Under the pieces are notes generated by a model that saw only the letters and a program-made list of their open reading frames with translations, was not told the origin of the DNA and ran no database searches. A stretch of 64,000 nt of DNA from Flavobacteriaceae bacterium (lineage in GTDB: Bacteria; Bacteroidota; Bacteroidia; Flavobacteriales; Flavobacteriaceae), in assembly GCA_002707025.1 (NCBI GenBank), contig PALG01000028.1, positions 1 through 64,000 of the forward strand, read 5' to 3'. Below are positions 15,491 to 24,152 of the stretch, piece by piece. The position numbers and the translations under genes are program-made. The stretch's first letter is position 1. Every line of letters begins with the position of its first letter.

Positions 15491-17989
15491 TTAGGGTAAC
15501 AGTCCAAATTGTTCAAAATGGTGGTTTAAATGTTTGCGTTCCATTAAATACCATTCAAATTTATTGAGGTCACCAAAGACCACATTCTTGGTTTTGGCGT
15601 CCGGATGTTCCTTAAAATACTGCAAGTAGGCCTCACGGGCCTCCAACAGTTTTTCCTTAGCGGTGGCCAAATCGGGATGGATGGGTTCCTTGATGTTGGA
15701 GGCATCATTCAGTGGAAACTCATACCCCCTTGGCATTTTTTCATAATTGTACAGCGTGGCATGTACCTTCTCGAGGATCTTTTCTGGGGTGGCAATCTCA
15801 AAATCCTGAATTTCCCCAGAGGCAATGCGGTAGGTATATTCCAAGTGTTCTACCATAAGCTGAGGGGTAAGACTTCCCCATTGGGGTTGGGTGTCTTCGG
15901 AAAGCTTTGCCAAACATGCTTCGATCTTTTCCGAAGTCATTTCCACCAAGGTCGTCTGCTTTTTCTGAACCATGGTCAAGACCGTAACAATAGCGACCAA
16001 TTCATCTTCGGCATCAAACACCTCCCCATACCATTTTACAATCCCACTGGGCAGTTCGGTGCCCCGTTGCTCCCGGTCGATTTTCTGCTTACAGGTAAGT
16101 CTTACATAAATGGTATCGTTATGGTAAATAGGCCGCAAGAACCTACACTCCTCGAGTCCGTAGTTAGCCGCCACCGGACCTTTATTCGGATACACAAACA
16201 AGCCCGCTGCCGCTGCTAGGATAAAATAGCCGTGGGCGGTGCGTTTCTCAAAAATACTTCCGTCGAGCGAGGTGATATCGGTATGGGCATAAAAATGATC
16301 CCAGGTAAGATTGGCAAAGCTTACAATATCGCTATCGGTAATGGTGCGCTTGTGGGTTTGCAGGGACATGCCCGGTTCGATGTCCTCCCAATGGTATTGA
16401 AAGGGATGCTTTTCGGTTTCCTTGTAGGCGCCTTTTGGCTGATAAATACCCGTTACTTCGGTTAAGGTAGTGGGTGTTCCCTGTACGGCACAACGCTGCA
16501 GGTAATGTTTGATTCCCCGTAGGCCACCCATTTCCTCTCCGCCCCCTGCGCGGCCTGGACCGCCGTGGATCAAATTAGGAAGTGGCGAACCGTGCCCCGT
16601 GCTTTGTTTGGCATTTTCACGGTTTAAGATCAGGATCCTTCCATGGTGGGAAGCCGCATTCACGGTGTATTCCTTGGCAATTTGGTCGTCGTAGGTACAA
16701 ATGGAAGAGACCAACGAACCTTTCCCTAGGTGGGAAAGGGCAATCGCTTCCTCTAGATTTTTATAGGGCATGAGCGTACTTACCGGCCCAAAGGCTTCGG
16801 TAGTATGCGCGGCCTCGTTTTGGAAGGGGTGATCCTCCCGTAATAAAATCGGTTTTAAAAAGGCCCCTTTGGAGGCATCGGCTCCCAGCGTTTCCACTTC
16901 CTCCAAACTTCCGTAGACCATTTGCGCTGTTTGGGCAATTTTCTGAACTTGTTCCTTTACGGAATCACACTGCTTTTTATCGACCAGTGCTCCCATGCGC
17001 ACTTCCTTCAAGTGGGGATCCCCAATGGTGACCCGATCCAATTCCTTTCCAAGGGCGATCTGTACGTCTTCCATTAGGTTTTCAGGAACGATAATACGGC
17101 GAATGGCGGTACATTTCTGTCCGGCCTTAACGGTCATTTCCTTTTTCACTTCCTTGACAAACAAGTTAAATTCGGGTGTACCTGGAACCGCATCCTCCCC
17201 TAATATGGAAGCATTTAAACTATCAGCTTCCATGGTGAAGGGCACCGATTCCTCAATGAGTTGCGGGTGGTTTTTCAGTAACCGTCCCGTACTTGCGGAA
17301 CCTGTAAAGGTAACCACGTCCTGTGATTGTACGGTATCGAGAATGGACTTAGCCGTACCGCTAATGAGCTGTAAGGCCCCTTCGGGTAAAATTCCCGAAG
17401 CAATGATTTCCTTTACGACTGCTTCCGTAAGATACGCGGTTTGTGGCGCTGGCAGAACCACTGCGGGCATTCCGGCCATCCAGTTTACCGCACATTTTTC
17501 CAACATTCCCCATACCGGGAAATTATAGGCGTTGATGTGTACGGCCACCCCACGACGCGGCACCATGATATGATGTGCCATAAAACGTCCCCCACGGGAC
17601 AAATCGATGGGATCGCCTTCTACGTGGTAGGGCTGATTGGGGAATAATTTCCGAAGGGAAGCGTTGGCAAAAAGGTTTCCGAAGCCGCCTTCAATATCAA
17701 TCCAACTATCCAGTTTGGTCGCTCCGGTTCGGTAACTCAATTCATAAAACGCCTCTTTCCGTTTGGTGAGGTACAGCGCTAGCTTTTTCAGCATGAGTCC
17801 GCGTTCCTGAAACGTCATTTTCCGAAGGGTTTCCCCTTGGTCACGACCGTATTGTAAAATGGCAGGGAGGTCCAAGCCTTCCGTGGTGATATTGGTAAAA
17901 TGTTCGCCCGTAACGGAGTCTAAAATTGGTGTTCCATCGCCATCGCCATTCCTCCAGTTTCCATTGATATAATGTTGTACTTTATTCAT
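15491..17989 (-). CDS. paaZ: PaaZ, bifunctional oxepin-CoA hydrolase/aldehyde dehydrogenase with extra C-terminal domain
   Basis: The start is set at 17989 ([12 protein letters not shown], 832 aa), two bases after the paaJ stop. Residues 1 to about 520 are the aldehyde dehydrogenase, with catalytic Glu254 (FTMEADS) and Cys293 (GQKCTAIRR) at nearly the E. coli positions. About 535-675 is the MaoC-type hydratase ([10 protein letters not shown]). Together they open oxepin-CoA and oxidise the semialdehyde formed. The family is usually about 680 residues; here about 155 more follow, resembling a DinB/DUF1569-like helical bundle ([39 protein letters not shown]). The function of that tail is unknown. 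Confidence 0.93.
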   Translation of the reverse strand: MNKVQHYINGNWRNGDGDGTPILDSVTGEHFTNITTEGLDLPAILQYGRDQGETLRKMTFQERGLMLKKLALYLTKRKEAFYELSYRTGATKLDSWIDIEGGFGNLFANASLRKLFPNQPYHVEGDPIDLSRGGRFMAHHIMVPRRGVAVHINAYNFPVWGMLEKCAVNWMAGMPAVVLPAPQTAYLTEAVVKEIIASGILPEGALQLISGTAKSILDTVQSQDVVTFTGSASTGRLLKNHPQLIEESVPFTMEADSLNASILGEDAVPGTPEFNLFVKEVKKEMTVKAGQKCTAIRRIIVPENLMEDVQIALGKELDRVTIGDPHLKEVRMGALVDKKQCDSVKEQVQKIAQTAQMVYGSLEEVETLGADASKGAFLKPILLREDHPFQNEAAHTTEAFGPVSTLMPYKNLEEAIALSHLGKGSLVSSICTYDDQIAKEYTVNAASHHGRILILNRENAKQSTGHGSPLPNLIHGGPGRAGGGEEMGGLRGIKHYLQRCAVQGTPTTLTEVTGIYQPKGAYKETEKHPFQYHWEDIEPGMSLQTHKRTITDSDIVSFANLTWDHFYAHTDITSLDGSIFEKRTAHGYFILAAAAGLFVYPNKGPVAANYGLEECRFLRPIYHNDTIYVRLTCKQKIDREQRGTELPSGIVKWYGEVFDAEDELVAIVTVLTMVQKKQTTLVEMTSEKIEACLAKLSEDTQPQWGSLTPQLMVEHLEYTYRIASGEIQDFEIATPEKILEKVHATLYNYEKMPRGYEFPLNDASNIKEPIHPDLATAKEKLLEAREAYLQYFKEHPDAKTKNVVFGDLNKFEWYLMERKHLNHHFEQFGLLP

Positions 17990-17991
17990 AG

Positions 17992-19203
17992 TTATGAATT
18001 TACATTTTCTATAATCATCGCATAGCCTTGCCCTACGCCTACACACATGGTAACCAAGGCGTATTTTTTGTTTTGCTGTTGCAATTCCAAGGCTGCCGAG
18101 TAGGCGATTCGGGTGCCCGTTACTCCCAAGGGATGTCCAATAGCAATAGATCCGCCATTGGGGTTGATTCTGGGGTCGTCATCCTTCAATCCCCATTCCC
18201 GGATGCAGGCCAAGGCTTGGGACGCAAAAGCTTCGTTTAGTTCAATCACGTCCATATCGTCCATGGTGAGTCCGGCTTTTGCCAGTGCTTTGTTACTGGC
18301 CTCCACAGGGCCAATTCCCATGATACGGGGTTCTACCCCTACCACCGCGGAACTCACAATTTTGGCCATGGGTTTTAATCCGTATTGCTGCACGGCTTCT
18401 TCGGAAGCGATAATGGTTGCGGCGGCGCCATCGTTTAAGCCCGAGCTATTTCCGGCGGTGACACTTCCGTCTTTTTTAAAGGCTGGCCGAAGCTTGGCCA
18501 AGACTTCTTTGGTGGTGTTCGGTTTTACAAATTCGTCTTTGGAAAAAGGGATGGGGTCTTTTTTTCGCTGCGGAATCTCCACGGTAAGGATTTCTTGGGC
18601 CAATCGCCCATTTTCCTGGGCTTTGGCAGCCTTCATCTGACTCCCATAGGCAAAGGCATCCTGATCTTCGCGGGTGATTTGGTATTTTTCCACTAAGTTT
18701 TCAGCCGTATTCCCCATGCCATCGGTGCCATATAAATCGTGCATCTTTTGATTTACAAAACGCCATCCAAAACTGGAATCGTACATCTTGGCATCGGTTC
18801 CGAAGGCTTTGGACGGTTTGGCAATCACGTACGGCCCACGGGTCATGTTTTCGACCCCGCCCGCAATAAATACCTCACCATCGCCTGCTTTAATCGCCCG
18901 ATTGGCATGAATGATGGCTGAGAGTCCGCTGCTGCACAGTCTGTTGACTGTTTCACCGGGTACGGTGAAAGGCAGTCCTGCCAGCAGCAGCGCCATACGG
19001 GCTACATTGCGGTTGTCTTCCCCGGCTTGATTAGCACAGCCCAGGATGACATCGTCGAAGGCTTCTTTGGGGATATTGGGATTTCTTTTCACCACTTCCG
19101 CGATGACCATTGCGGCCAAATCGTCTGTACGAATGGTACTTAAACTTCCTTGGTAACTTCCTATGGGCGTTCGAATCCCGTCTATGATGTATGCTTCTTT
19201 CAT
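17992..19203 (-). CDS. paaJ: PaaJ, 3-oxoadipyl-CoA/3-oxo-5,6-dehydrosuberyl-CoA thiolase
   Basis: This 403-residue thiolase has the nucleophilic Cys90 (TVNRLCSSGLSA), the NEAFASQ loop, the GGSIAIGHPLG histidine motif and the second active Cys at 387 (MCVGVGQG). In the paa pathway it releases acetyl-CoA from the dehydrosuberyl and oxoadipyl intermediates. Its stop is two bases before paaZ, so the two are surely cotranscribed. Other acetyl-CoA acyltransferase roles are possible, but the cluster makes PaaJ the best reading. Confidence 0.92.
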   Translation of the reverse strand: MKEAYIIDGIRTPIGSYQGSLSTIRTDDLAAMVIAEVVKRNPNIPKEAFDDVILGCANQAGEDNRNVARMALLLAGLPFTVPGETVNRLCSSGLSAIIHANRAIKAGDGEVFIAGGVENMTRGPYVIAKPSKAFGTDAKMYDSSFGWRFVNQKMHDLYGTDGMGNTAENLVEKYQITREDQDAFAYGSQMKAAKAQENGRLAQEILTVEIPQRKKDPIPFSKDEFVKPNTTKEVLAKLRPAFKKDGSVTAGNSSGLNDGAAATIIASEEAVQQYGLKPMAKIVSSAVVGVEPRIMGIGPVEASNKALAKAGLTMDDMDVIELNEAFASQALACIREWGLKDDDPRINPNGGSIAIGHPLGVTGTRIAYSAALELQQQNKKYALVTMCVGVGQGYAMIIENVNS

Positions 19204-19229
19204 TTATTTAGTATTTCTAATTCGGGAAA

Positions 19230-19258
19230 CATCCCCCTAACCCCCTTCAAAGGGGGAA
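19230..19258. repeat. Palindromic repeat, copy upstream of paaJ
   Basis: The core CCCCCTTCAAAGGGGG is at 19241-19256, preceded by ATCCCCCTAA. It lies between paaI and paaJ and shares its family with the copies at 10657 and 12731. Confidence 0.85.
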
Positions 19259-19329
19259 TAAATTTTAATTTATATAAAGGTCTATTGGTCATACTACAAC
19301 TACCTTTTTTCATTTCAAATAGTAATGGG

Positions 19330-19349
19330 ATTCCTGCTTTCGCAGGAAT
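19330..19349. repeat. ATTCCTGC hairpin at the paaI stop codon
   Basis: ATTCCTGC, a TTTC loop and GCAGGAAT form a perfect 8-bp stem. Its last base is the first base of the paaI stop triplet. There is no U-tract, so it is more likely a dispersed palindromic element or a 3'-end mRNA structure than a terminator. Confidence 0.7.
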
Positions 19350-19753
19350 TATGTCCATTCTTTTTGGGTTCTGTAAACCACCCCTTTAAAAAGGGCTACC
19401 AGTTCGTCACCGCGTTTTACTTCCACGATGTTGAACCCTAATTTGTTATTTACTTTTTCAATTACACTTTCAGCCACCAACACATCCCCTTCTTCCAAGG
19501 CCTCTATATGGTTGATAGAGGTTTCTATGGAAACCGCAAATCTTCCGTGGGTATTGGCTGCAAAGCCAAATGCCGTATCGGCCAGAGAGTAACTAATGCC
19601 TCCATGGGCTTTTCCCATGCTGTTCAGCATGTCTTTACGAACGGTTAGTGTTACTTTACAGCGTCCTATTTCACATTCCAATATTTCAATGCCCAACCAG
19701 GTACTAAATGGGTCGAGCGATAGCATTTTATGAGGGATCTTTTCTCCGTTCAC
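19349..19753 (-). CDS. paaI: PaaI, hotdog-fold acyl-CoA thioesterase
   Basis: This 134-residue hotdog protein has the PaaI signature: MLNSMGKAHGGISYSLADTAFGFAAN, with the catalytic Asp in LAD, and SIETSINHIEALEEGDVL. It hydrolyses hydroxyphenylacetyl-CoA-type esters and is regarded as a rescue enzyme that frees CoA from dead-end intermediates. The start codon directly follows the paaH stop (no gap), so the two are translated together. Confidence 0.92.
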   Translation of the reverse strand: MNGEKIPHKMLSLDPFSTWLGIEILECEIGRCKVTLTVRKDMLNSMGKAHGGISYSLADTAFGFAANTHGRFAVSIETSINHIEALEEGDVLVAESVIEKVNNKLGFNIVEVKRGDELVALFKGVVYRTQKEWT

Positions 19754-21022
19754 TTAAAAGAATGTTTTGTGTTCCTGATTCATTTTCCGAAGTAAGGGCG
19801 AACAGCGATAGCGATCTTCCCGGTACGTATCGTACAAGGCGTCCATTTGTTGCACACACCAATCGATTCCCTTTTCATCGGCCCAAGCCAATAAGCCTTT
19901 TGGATAATTGACTCCTTTGGTCATGGCATGATCGATATCTTCTGCGGAAGCGATGTTCCAAAACAAGGCATCGGCTGCTTCGTTGATGAGCATGACCAAG
20001 ATGCGGTTGAAAATAGCCTTGGGATCTTTGTTAGATTCACTTTCTTGGGTCGGAAGGACGATGTTGCCCTCTTCATATTGATAGTAGCCCTTCCCTGTTT
20101 TCCTTCCCAACCAACCGGCTTCACTGAGGCGTTTTTGCGTAAAAGCGGGTTTGTACCTAGGGTCGTAATAAAAGGCTTTGAAGACCGTTTCGGTAACCAC
20201 ATAATTCACATCGTTCCCGATGAAATCCATCAATTCGAAAGGCCCCATTCTAAATCCGCCCACTTCTTTCATCGCGGCATCAATTTCCGTAAAAGAAGCA
20301 ATGCCTTCTTCATACATCCGTAGTGCTTCCCCATAAAACGGTCTCGCGACCCGATTGACAATAAATCCGGGGGTGTCCTTGGCAATTGCTACCGTTTTTC
20401 CCCAGCTTTTAATGGTTTCTGAAGCGGTTTGCAAAGTCGCTTCCGAAGTTTGAATAGCGGGTACCACCTCCACCAGTTTCATTAAGGGCGCCGGATTGAA
20501 AAAATGAATCCCAACACAGCGTTCCGGATGTTGCAATGCCGAAGCAATGGACGCTACCGATAATGAGGAAGTATTCGTTGCCATGATGCAGTCTTTCGAT
20601 ACATAGCCTTCCAACTCCTGAAATACTTTTTGTTTTACCTCGAGGTTCTCCACAATGGCTTCAATTACCAATTGGGCGTTTGCTAGGTCTTGCAAGGAAG
20701 AAACATATTGAATGTTTCCTTGGATCCTGTTTTTTTCTACCGCATCGATCCGTCCTTTTTCTATGAGTCGGTTTAAGATTTTTTCCAAACCCTGCTTTGC
20801 CTTGTCCAATGCCGCTTCTTGAGTATCGAACAATTGCACGGCACATCCTGCCGTGGCGGCTACTTGAGCAATTCCGCTTCCCATGGTTCCGGCGCCGATA
20901 ATGCCTACGGCATGTATTGATTGTTGATTGTTGATTGTTGATTGCTGATTACTCATTCTTGATTGTTGATTGTTGATTGCTGATTGCTGATTGTTGATTG
21001 TTGATTGTTGATTTGTCACCAT
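19754..21022 (-). CDS. paaH: PaaH, 3-hydroxyacyl-CoA dehydrogenase with repeat-encoded N-terminus
   Basis: The NAD-binding motif GAGTMGSGIAQ begins near residue 42. It is followed by the HFFNPAPLMKLVEVV strand and both C-terminal dehydrogenase domains (VNRVARPFYGEALRM; GVNYPKGLLAWADE). It oxidises 3-hydroxyadipyl-CoA to 3-oxoadipyl-CoA. Residues 1 to about 35 are a Q/N/S-rich string of 7-residue repeats (NNQQSTI-like) encoded by heptanucleotide repeats, absent from normal family members. Translation could instead begin at the internal Met23 (MSNQQS) or at a non-ATG codon nearer GIIGAG. The gene directly abuts the four-helix-bundle gene. Confidence 0.9.
   Translation of the reverse strand: MVTNQQSTINNQQSAINNQQSRMSNQQSTINNQQSIHAVGIIGAGTMGSGIAQVAATAGCAVQLFDTQEAALDKAKQGLEKILNRLIEKGRIDAVEKNRIQGNIQYVSSLQDLANAQLVIEAIVENLEVKQKVFQELEGYVSKDCIMATNTSSLSVASIASALQHPERCVGIHFFNPAPLMKLVEVVPAIQTSEATLQTASETIKSWGKTVAIAKDTPGFIVNRVARPFYGEALRMYEEGIASFTEIDAAMKEVGGFRMGPFELMDFIGNDVNYVVTETVFKAFYYDPRYKPAFTQKRLSEAGWLGRKTGKGYYQYEEGNIVLPTQESESNKDPKAIFNRILVMLINEAADALFWNIASAEDIDHAMTKGVNYPKGLLAWADEKGIDWCVQQMDALYDTYREDRYRCSPLLRKMNQEHKTFF
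20921..21011. repeat. Thirteen tandem heptanucleotides in the 5' end of paaH
   Basis: Units of TTGTTGA with variants TTGCTGA, TTACTCA and TTCTTGA run without interruption for 91 bp. On the minus strand the unit is TCAACAA/CAATCAA, sharing an ATCA-type core with the GANNCAN heptamers near the other four-helix-bundle gene. Three units make 21 bp, so the array stays open as a 7-residue peptide repeat. Confidence 0.9.
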
Positions 21023-21385
21023 TTAAATTTTTAGTTTTTTAGTAGCTGTTTTAATACTAACCACGAATATTGAAATCAACTCATTGTTCTCAACAAGCAT
21101 TCTCTTTAGGTTTTCTTCTTCATTTATACGCTTTGCTCCAATTATAATTTTTAAATTGACCAAGGACTCCCTAAGCTCTTTTAAGCAGATTTTCATTTTA
21201 TGTAAAAAGTCTTTGGGATATTCACCTCCTTGTGCTTCCCCATAATTTAGAGCGGCCGAAGAAGCAGAACGGATAAGCTGTTTTGCAAGATGTTCTGAAG
21301 CAAATGAATTATCCAAATCTTTTGACAAAACAATAACATCAATCGCAAAATTGATTAATCGATCTTCAAGTTGACGAGGTTTCAT
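21023..21385 (-). CDS. Four-helix-bundle protein (S23/IVP family), copy 2
   Basis: This 120-residue all-helical protein belongs to the same superfamily as the gene at 10792 but diverges clearly: LEDRLINFAIDVIVLSKDL, HLAKQLIRSASSAALNYGEAQGGEY, MKICLKELRESLVNLKIII. Its stop codon directly precedes paaH, whose first codons are heptanucleotide repeats. Function is unknown. Relatives occur in rRNA intervening sequences and, as Avd, with diversity-generating retroelements; no reverse transcriptase is in this window. Confidence 0.85.
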   Translation of the reverse strand: MKPRQLEDRLINFAIDVIVLSKDLDNSFASEHLAKQLIRSASSAALNYGEAQGGEYPKDFLHKMKICLKELRESLVNLKIIIGAKRINEEENLKRMLVENNELISIFVVSIKTATKKLKI

Positions 21386-21436
21386 TTACTATTGGTTTTC
21401 TTCAAAAATCAAAATTCTACATTCTTAAATCACTAA

Positions 21437-22216
21437 TCACAACCCTTTAAAATTGGGTTTTCTTTTTTCCACAAAAGCAGCCACCCCTTCGGCATAGTCT
21501 TCACTTTGTGCCGCTTCTATCTGTAATTTTCCTTCCAGCTCCAATTGGTCTTCTAAATTATTTGTCATGGATTGATTGAGCAACCGTTTGGTCATTCCCA
21601 AGGCTTTGGTAGGCATTTGCGAAAGTGTGGTCGCTAATTGTTGTATTTCTGTTTCAAAGGCTTCGGAAGGCACTACCTTATACACCATTCCCAATCGTTC
21701 GGCTTCTTCCGCAGCGATTTTATCCCCTAGCAACATTAAAGCAGATGCTTTCTGAAATCCGATGAGCCGCGGCAAGAAAAAGGTTCCGCCGCTATCGGGG
21801 ATAAGCCCTATCTTACTGAAGGCCTGAATAAAACTGGCTTGTTCGGAAGCCACTACCACATCGCAGGCCAAGGCGATGTTGGCACCCGCACCCGCGGCTA
21901 CCCCATTGACAGCAGCAATGATGGGTTTTTCAATACTCCGAATTCGGGATACGATGGGGTTGTAATGTTCTTCCAATATTTTTTTGAAGCCTGGGTTCAG
22001 TTCCGGGGAAGTCACTTCCTTTAAATCCTGACCCGCACAGAACGCTTTTCCATTTCCTGTAAGGACGATGGCCCTTACTTCGGGGTTGGTTTCACAGGCA
22101 TCCAATTCGCTTTGTAGCAGCAAGGCCATTTCACGGTTAAAGCTATTGAACACTTCGGGCCTGTTGAGGGAGAGCCACGCAATATGGTTTTCTATTTTTG
22201 AGGTGATGTATGCCAT
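21437..22216 (-). CDS. paaG: PaaG, ring-1,2-epoxyphenylacetyl-CoA isomerase
   Basis: This 259-residue crotonase-fold enzyme carries the PaaG-specific active-site Asp in SKIGLIPDSGGTFFLPR (Asp141, equivalent to Asp136 in E. coli), with AFCAGQDLKEV and NGVAAGAGANIALACD forming the oxyanion hole. It converts the epoxide made by PaaABCE into oxepin-CoA and can also isomerise the later dehydroadipyl-CoA. It lies directly before the four-helix-bundle gene and one base after the VOC gene's stop codon. Confidence 0.93.
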   Translation of the reverse strand: MAYITSKIENHIAWLSLNRPEVFNSFNREMALLLQSELDACETNPEVRAIVLTGNGKAFCAGQDLKEVTSPELNPGFKKILEEHYNPIVSRIRSIEKPIIAAVNGVAAGAGANIALACDVVVASEQASFIQAFSKIGLIPDSGGTFFLPRLIGFQKASALMLLGDKIAAEEAERLGMVYKVVPSEAFETEIQQLATTLSQMPTKALGMTKRLLNQSMTNNLEDQLELEGKLQIEAAQSEDYAEGVAAFVEKRKPNFKGL

Positions 22217-22570
22217 TTAAGGTAATTTGAAATGTGGGTTGTAAATAATTCCGATGAGATTTTCCCAAGGGTCTTTTACGGTAGCCACCTCAATCTCCCC
22301 GCCTACATTGTGCGGGGCTTCGTGTGGGGTGGCACCTATTGCCAATAAATGCTGAAACGTAGTTTGTATGTCTGCTACGCCCCAATAAGAAAGGACGTTC
22401 TCCCCTTTTTGGGATTCGTCTGGTAGAAGTCCCAACTCATAACCTTGAATATTGAATCCTACATAAAAGGGCTCGTCAAAATAAGGCGTAGTTTCAAAAG
22501 CCTTTTCGTACCAAACTTTGGCTTTGGCCAAATCGTTTACTTTGTAAATGGTAGTTCTTAATCCCAACAT
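22217..22570 (-). CDS. VOC/glyoxalase-family protein
   Basis: This 117-residue protein has a vicinal-oxygen-chelate fold: LRTTIYKVNDLAKAKVWYEKAF at the start, DPWENLIGIIYNP at the end. It contacts paaG with no gap and starts one base after the paaD stop, so it is a fixed member of the operon. Its role is unknown; a side reaction on a ring-derived intermediate or detoxification is possible. Candidate metal ligands are weak (few His), so it may be catalytically inactive. Confidence 0.82.
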   Translation of the reverse strand: MLGLRTTIYKVNDLAKAKVWYEKAFETTPYFDEPFYVGFNIQGYELGLLPDESQKGENVLSYWGVADIQTTFQHLLAIGATPHEAPHNVGGEIEVATVKDPWENLIGIIYNPHFKLP

Positions 22571-22571
22571 C

Positions 22572-23075
22572 TTATTTCAAGCATTTAAAATAATCGAACG
22601 GTTCGTGGCAATCGTCGCACTGAAACAATGCTTTACAGGCGGTAGAGCCAAACTGACTCACCAAATGGGTGTTGGTGCTGCCGCATTGCGGACATTTCAC
22701 CAAACGCTTTTCACCCAAAAGCACTTCTTTATCTGCGGAAGCTTCCAAAGGAGCAGCAATGCCATAAGCTTCCATTTTTTCTTTCCCTTTCTCTGAAATC
22801 CAATCGGTCGTCCAAGCTGGTGACAACACTAAGGAAACTTCTGCTGTTTTGCCTTCTTTGTGGAAAGCCGCTTTTAAATCGTCGCTCATCACATCCATGG
22901 CAGGACAGCCCGAATAGGTAGGGGTGAGTTTGATTTTCACAAGCCCATTTTCCTCTACTGCTTCCCGAATCACTCCTAAATCCAACACCGAAAGTACCGG
23001 AATCTCCGGATCGGAGACCCGTTCCAAAATTGGTATAAGGGTAGTGTCGATATGTGGTTTTTCAGTGACTGTCAT
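22572..23075 (-). CDS. paaD: PaaD, phenylacetyl-CoA epoxidase assembly protein
   Basis: This 167-residue protein has an N-terminal MIP18/DUF59 domain (VSDPEIPVLSVLDLGVIREA; TPTYSGCPAMDVM) and a C-terminal zinc ribbon (KCPQCGSTNTHL... FQCDDCHEPF). PaaD is needed for epoxidase maturation, probably in iron or Fe-S cluster delivery to PaaA or PaaE. It follows paaC after a 27-bp gap. Confidence 0.93.
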   Translation of the reverse strand: MTVTEKPHIDTTLIPILERVSDPEIPVLSVLDLGVIREAVEENGLVKIKLTPTYSGCPAMDVMSDDLKAAFHKEGKTAEVSLVLSPAWTTDWISEKGKEKMEAYGIAAPLEASADKEVLLGEKRLVKCPQCGSTNTHLVSQFGSTACKALFQCDDCHEPFDYFKCLK

Positions 23076-23102
23076 TCAAAAACCCATTAAAGGGTGTTTG
23101 TA

Positions 23103-23858
23103 TTACCAATTCATATTGGGATAGGTTCGTTGCATGTATTGTAAATCGGACAGCAAGTACCCCATGTGTTCTGTGTGAATGCCTTCCTTGCCCCCTTTAT
23201 GGAAATAAGGGTTTTCAGGAATTTTCAAAGTGGCCTCCTGAAGCACTTGGCCTACCTGTTCGTCATAGGCTTCCTTTAGTTCAGGAAGATTGACTCCCAC
23301 TTGGTTTTCCAAAGCTTCTTTTTCAAAAGCATTCATTTCGAAAAGCTCTTGGGTATAGGGCCATAAAGCATCAATGGCCTCTTGCATTTTCGCCTGACTT
23401 TCTTTGGTTCCATCGCCCAAACGTTTGATCCAATCGCCAGAGAAGCGTTTGTGATAACTCACTTCCTTGATGGCTTTTTTGGCAATAGCAGAAAGGGTTT
23501 CATCGTTACTATGCTGTAATTGTTCTATAAAAAGATAGTGAAACACATCGAACAGAAACTGCCTTCCGATGACATAACCAAAGTGCGTGTTAGGCTGTTC
23601 GACCAATAATACGTTTCGGTACTCTCTTTCCTTCCGCAGGAAAGCCACATCATCTTCGGTGGCACCCTCCCCTAAAATCTGAGCGGCATATTGATAATAA
23701 CTTCGTACTTGTCCGAATAAATCCAAGGCAATATTGGTAAGCGCTATATCGGTTTCCAAGTTAGGACCATGCCCACAAAGTTCCCCTAAGCGCTGCCCCA
23801 AAATAAGGTTGTTATCGGCGATTCCTAAAATATAATTATACAAATGTTGCTGTTCCAT
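23103..23858 (-). CDS. paaC: PaaC, structural subunit of phenylacetyl-CoA epoxidase
   Basis: This 251-residue ferritin-like protein begins YNYILGIADNNLILGQRLGELCGHGP and includes DIALTNIALDLFGQVRSYYQYAA and KEVSYHKRFSGDWIKRLGDGT. It pairs with PaaA as the catalytically inactive scaffold subunit of the epoxidase that uses O2 on phenylacetyl-CoA. It overlaps the paaB stop by one base. Confidence 0.95.
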   Translation of the reverse strand: MEQQHLYNYILGIADNNLILGQRLGELCGHGPNLETDIALTNIALDLFGQVRSYYQYAAQILGEGATEDDVAFLRKEREYRNVLLVEQPNTHFGYVIGRQFLFDVFHYLFIEQLQHSNDETLSAIAKKAIKEVSYHKRFSGDWIKRLGDGTKESQAKMQEAIDALWPYTQELFEMNAFEKEALENQVGVNLPELKEAYDEQVGQVLQEATLKIPENPYFHKGGKEGIHTEHMGYLLSDLQYMQRTYPNMNW

Positions 23859-24142
23859 TACATGTGCTTTACTTCGTCCGGAAGATTGTAAAAAGTAGGG
23901 TGACGGTACACCTTGCTTTGTGCGGGCTCGAACATTTCGCCGTTATCGGCAGGATTGGAAGCTGTAATGTGCTTACTTTCCACCACCCAAATACTTACGC
24001 CTTCATTTCTACGCGTGTAGACATCCCTAGCATTTTCGAGGGCCATTTCGGCATCGGCGGCATGCAAACTTCCGAAGTGTCGGTGCTCTAAGCCATTTTT
24101 ACTTCTTACAAAAACTTCCCAAAGAGGCCATTCTTTTCTCAT
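23858..24142 (-). CDS. paaB: PaaB, small subunit of phenylacetyl-CoA epoxidase
   Basis: This 94-residue protein reads WPLWEVFVRSKNGLEHRHFGSLHAADAEMALENARDVYTRRNEGVSIWVV, the complete PaaB fold that bridges PaaAC pairs in the epoxidase complex. It lies between paaA and paaC with minimal spacing. Confidence 0.96.
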   Translation of the reverse strand: MRKEWPLWEVFVRSKNGLEHRHFGSLHAADAEMALENARDVYTRRNEGVSIWVVESKHITASNPADNGEMFEPAQSKVYRHPTFYNLPDEVKHM

Positions 24143-24152
24143 ATACTAGTAT

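Noticed and set aside
19330-19349. Intrinsic terminator after paaI
   Set aside because: The stem is perfect but no U-tract follows on either strand, and the operon continues into paaJ.
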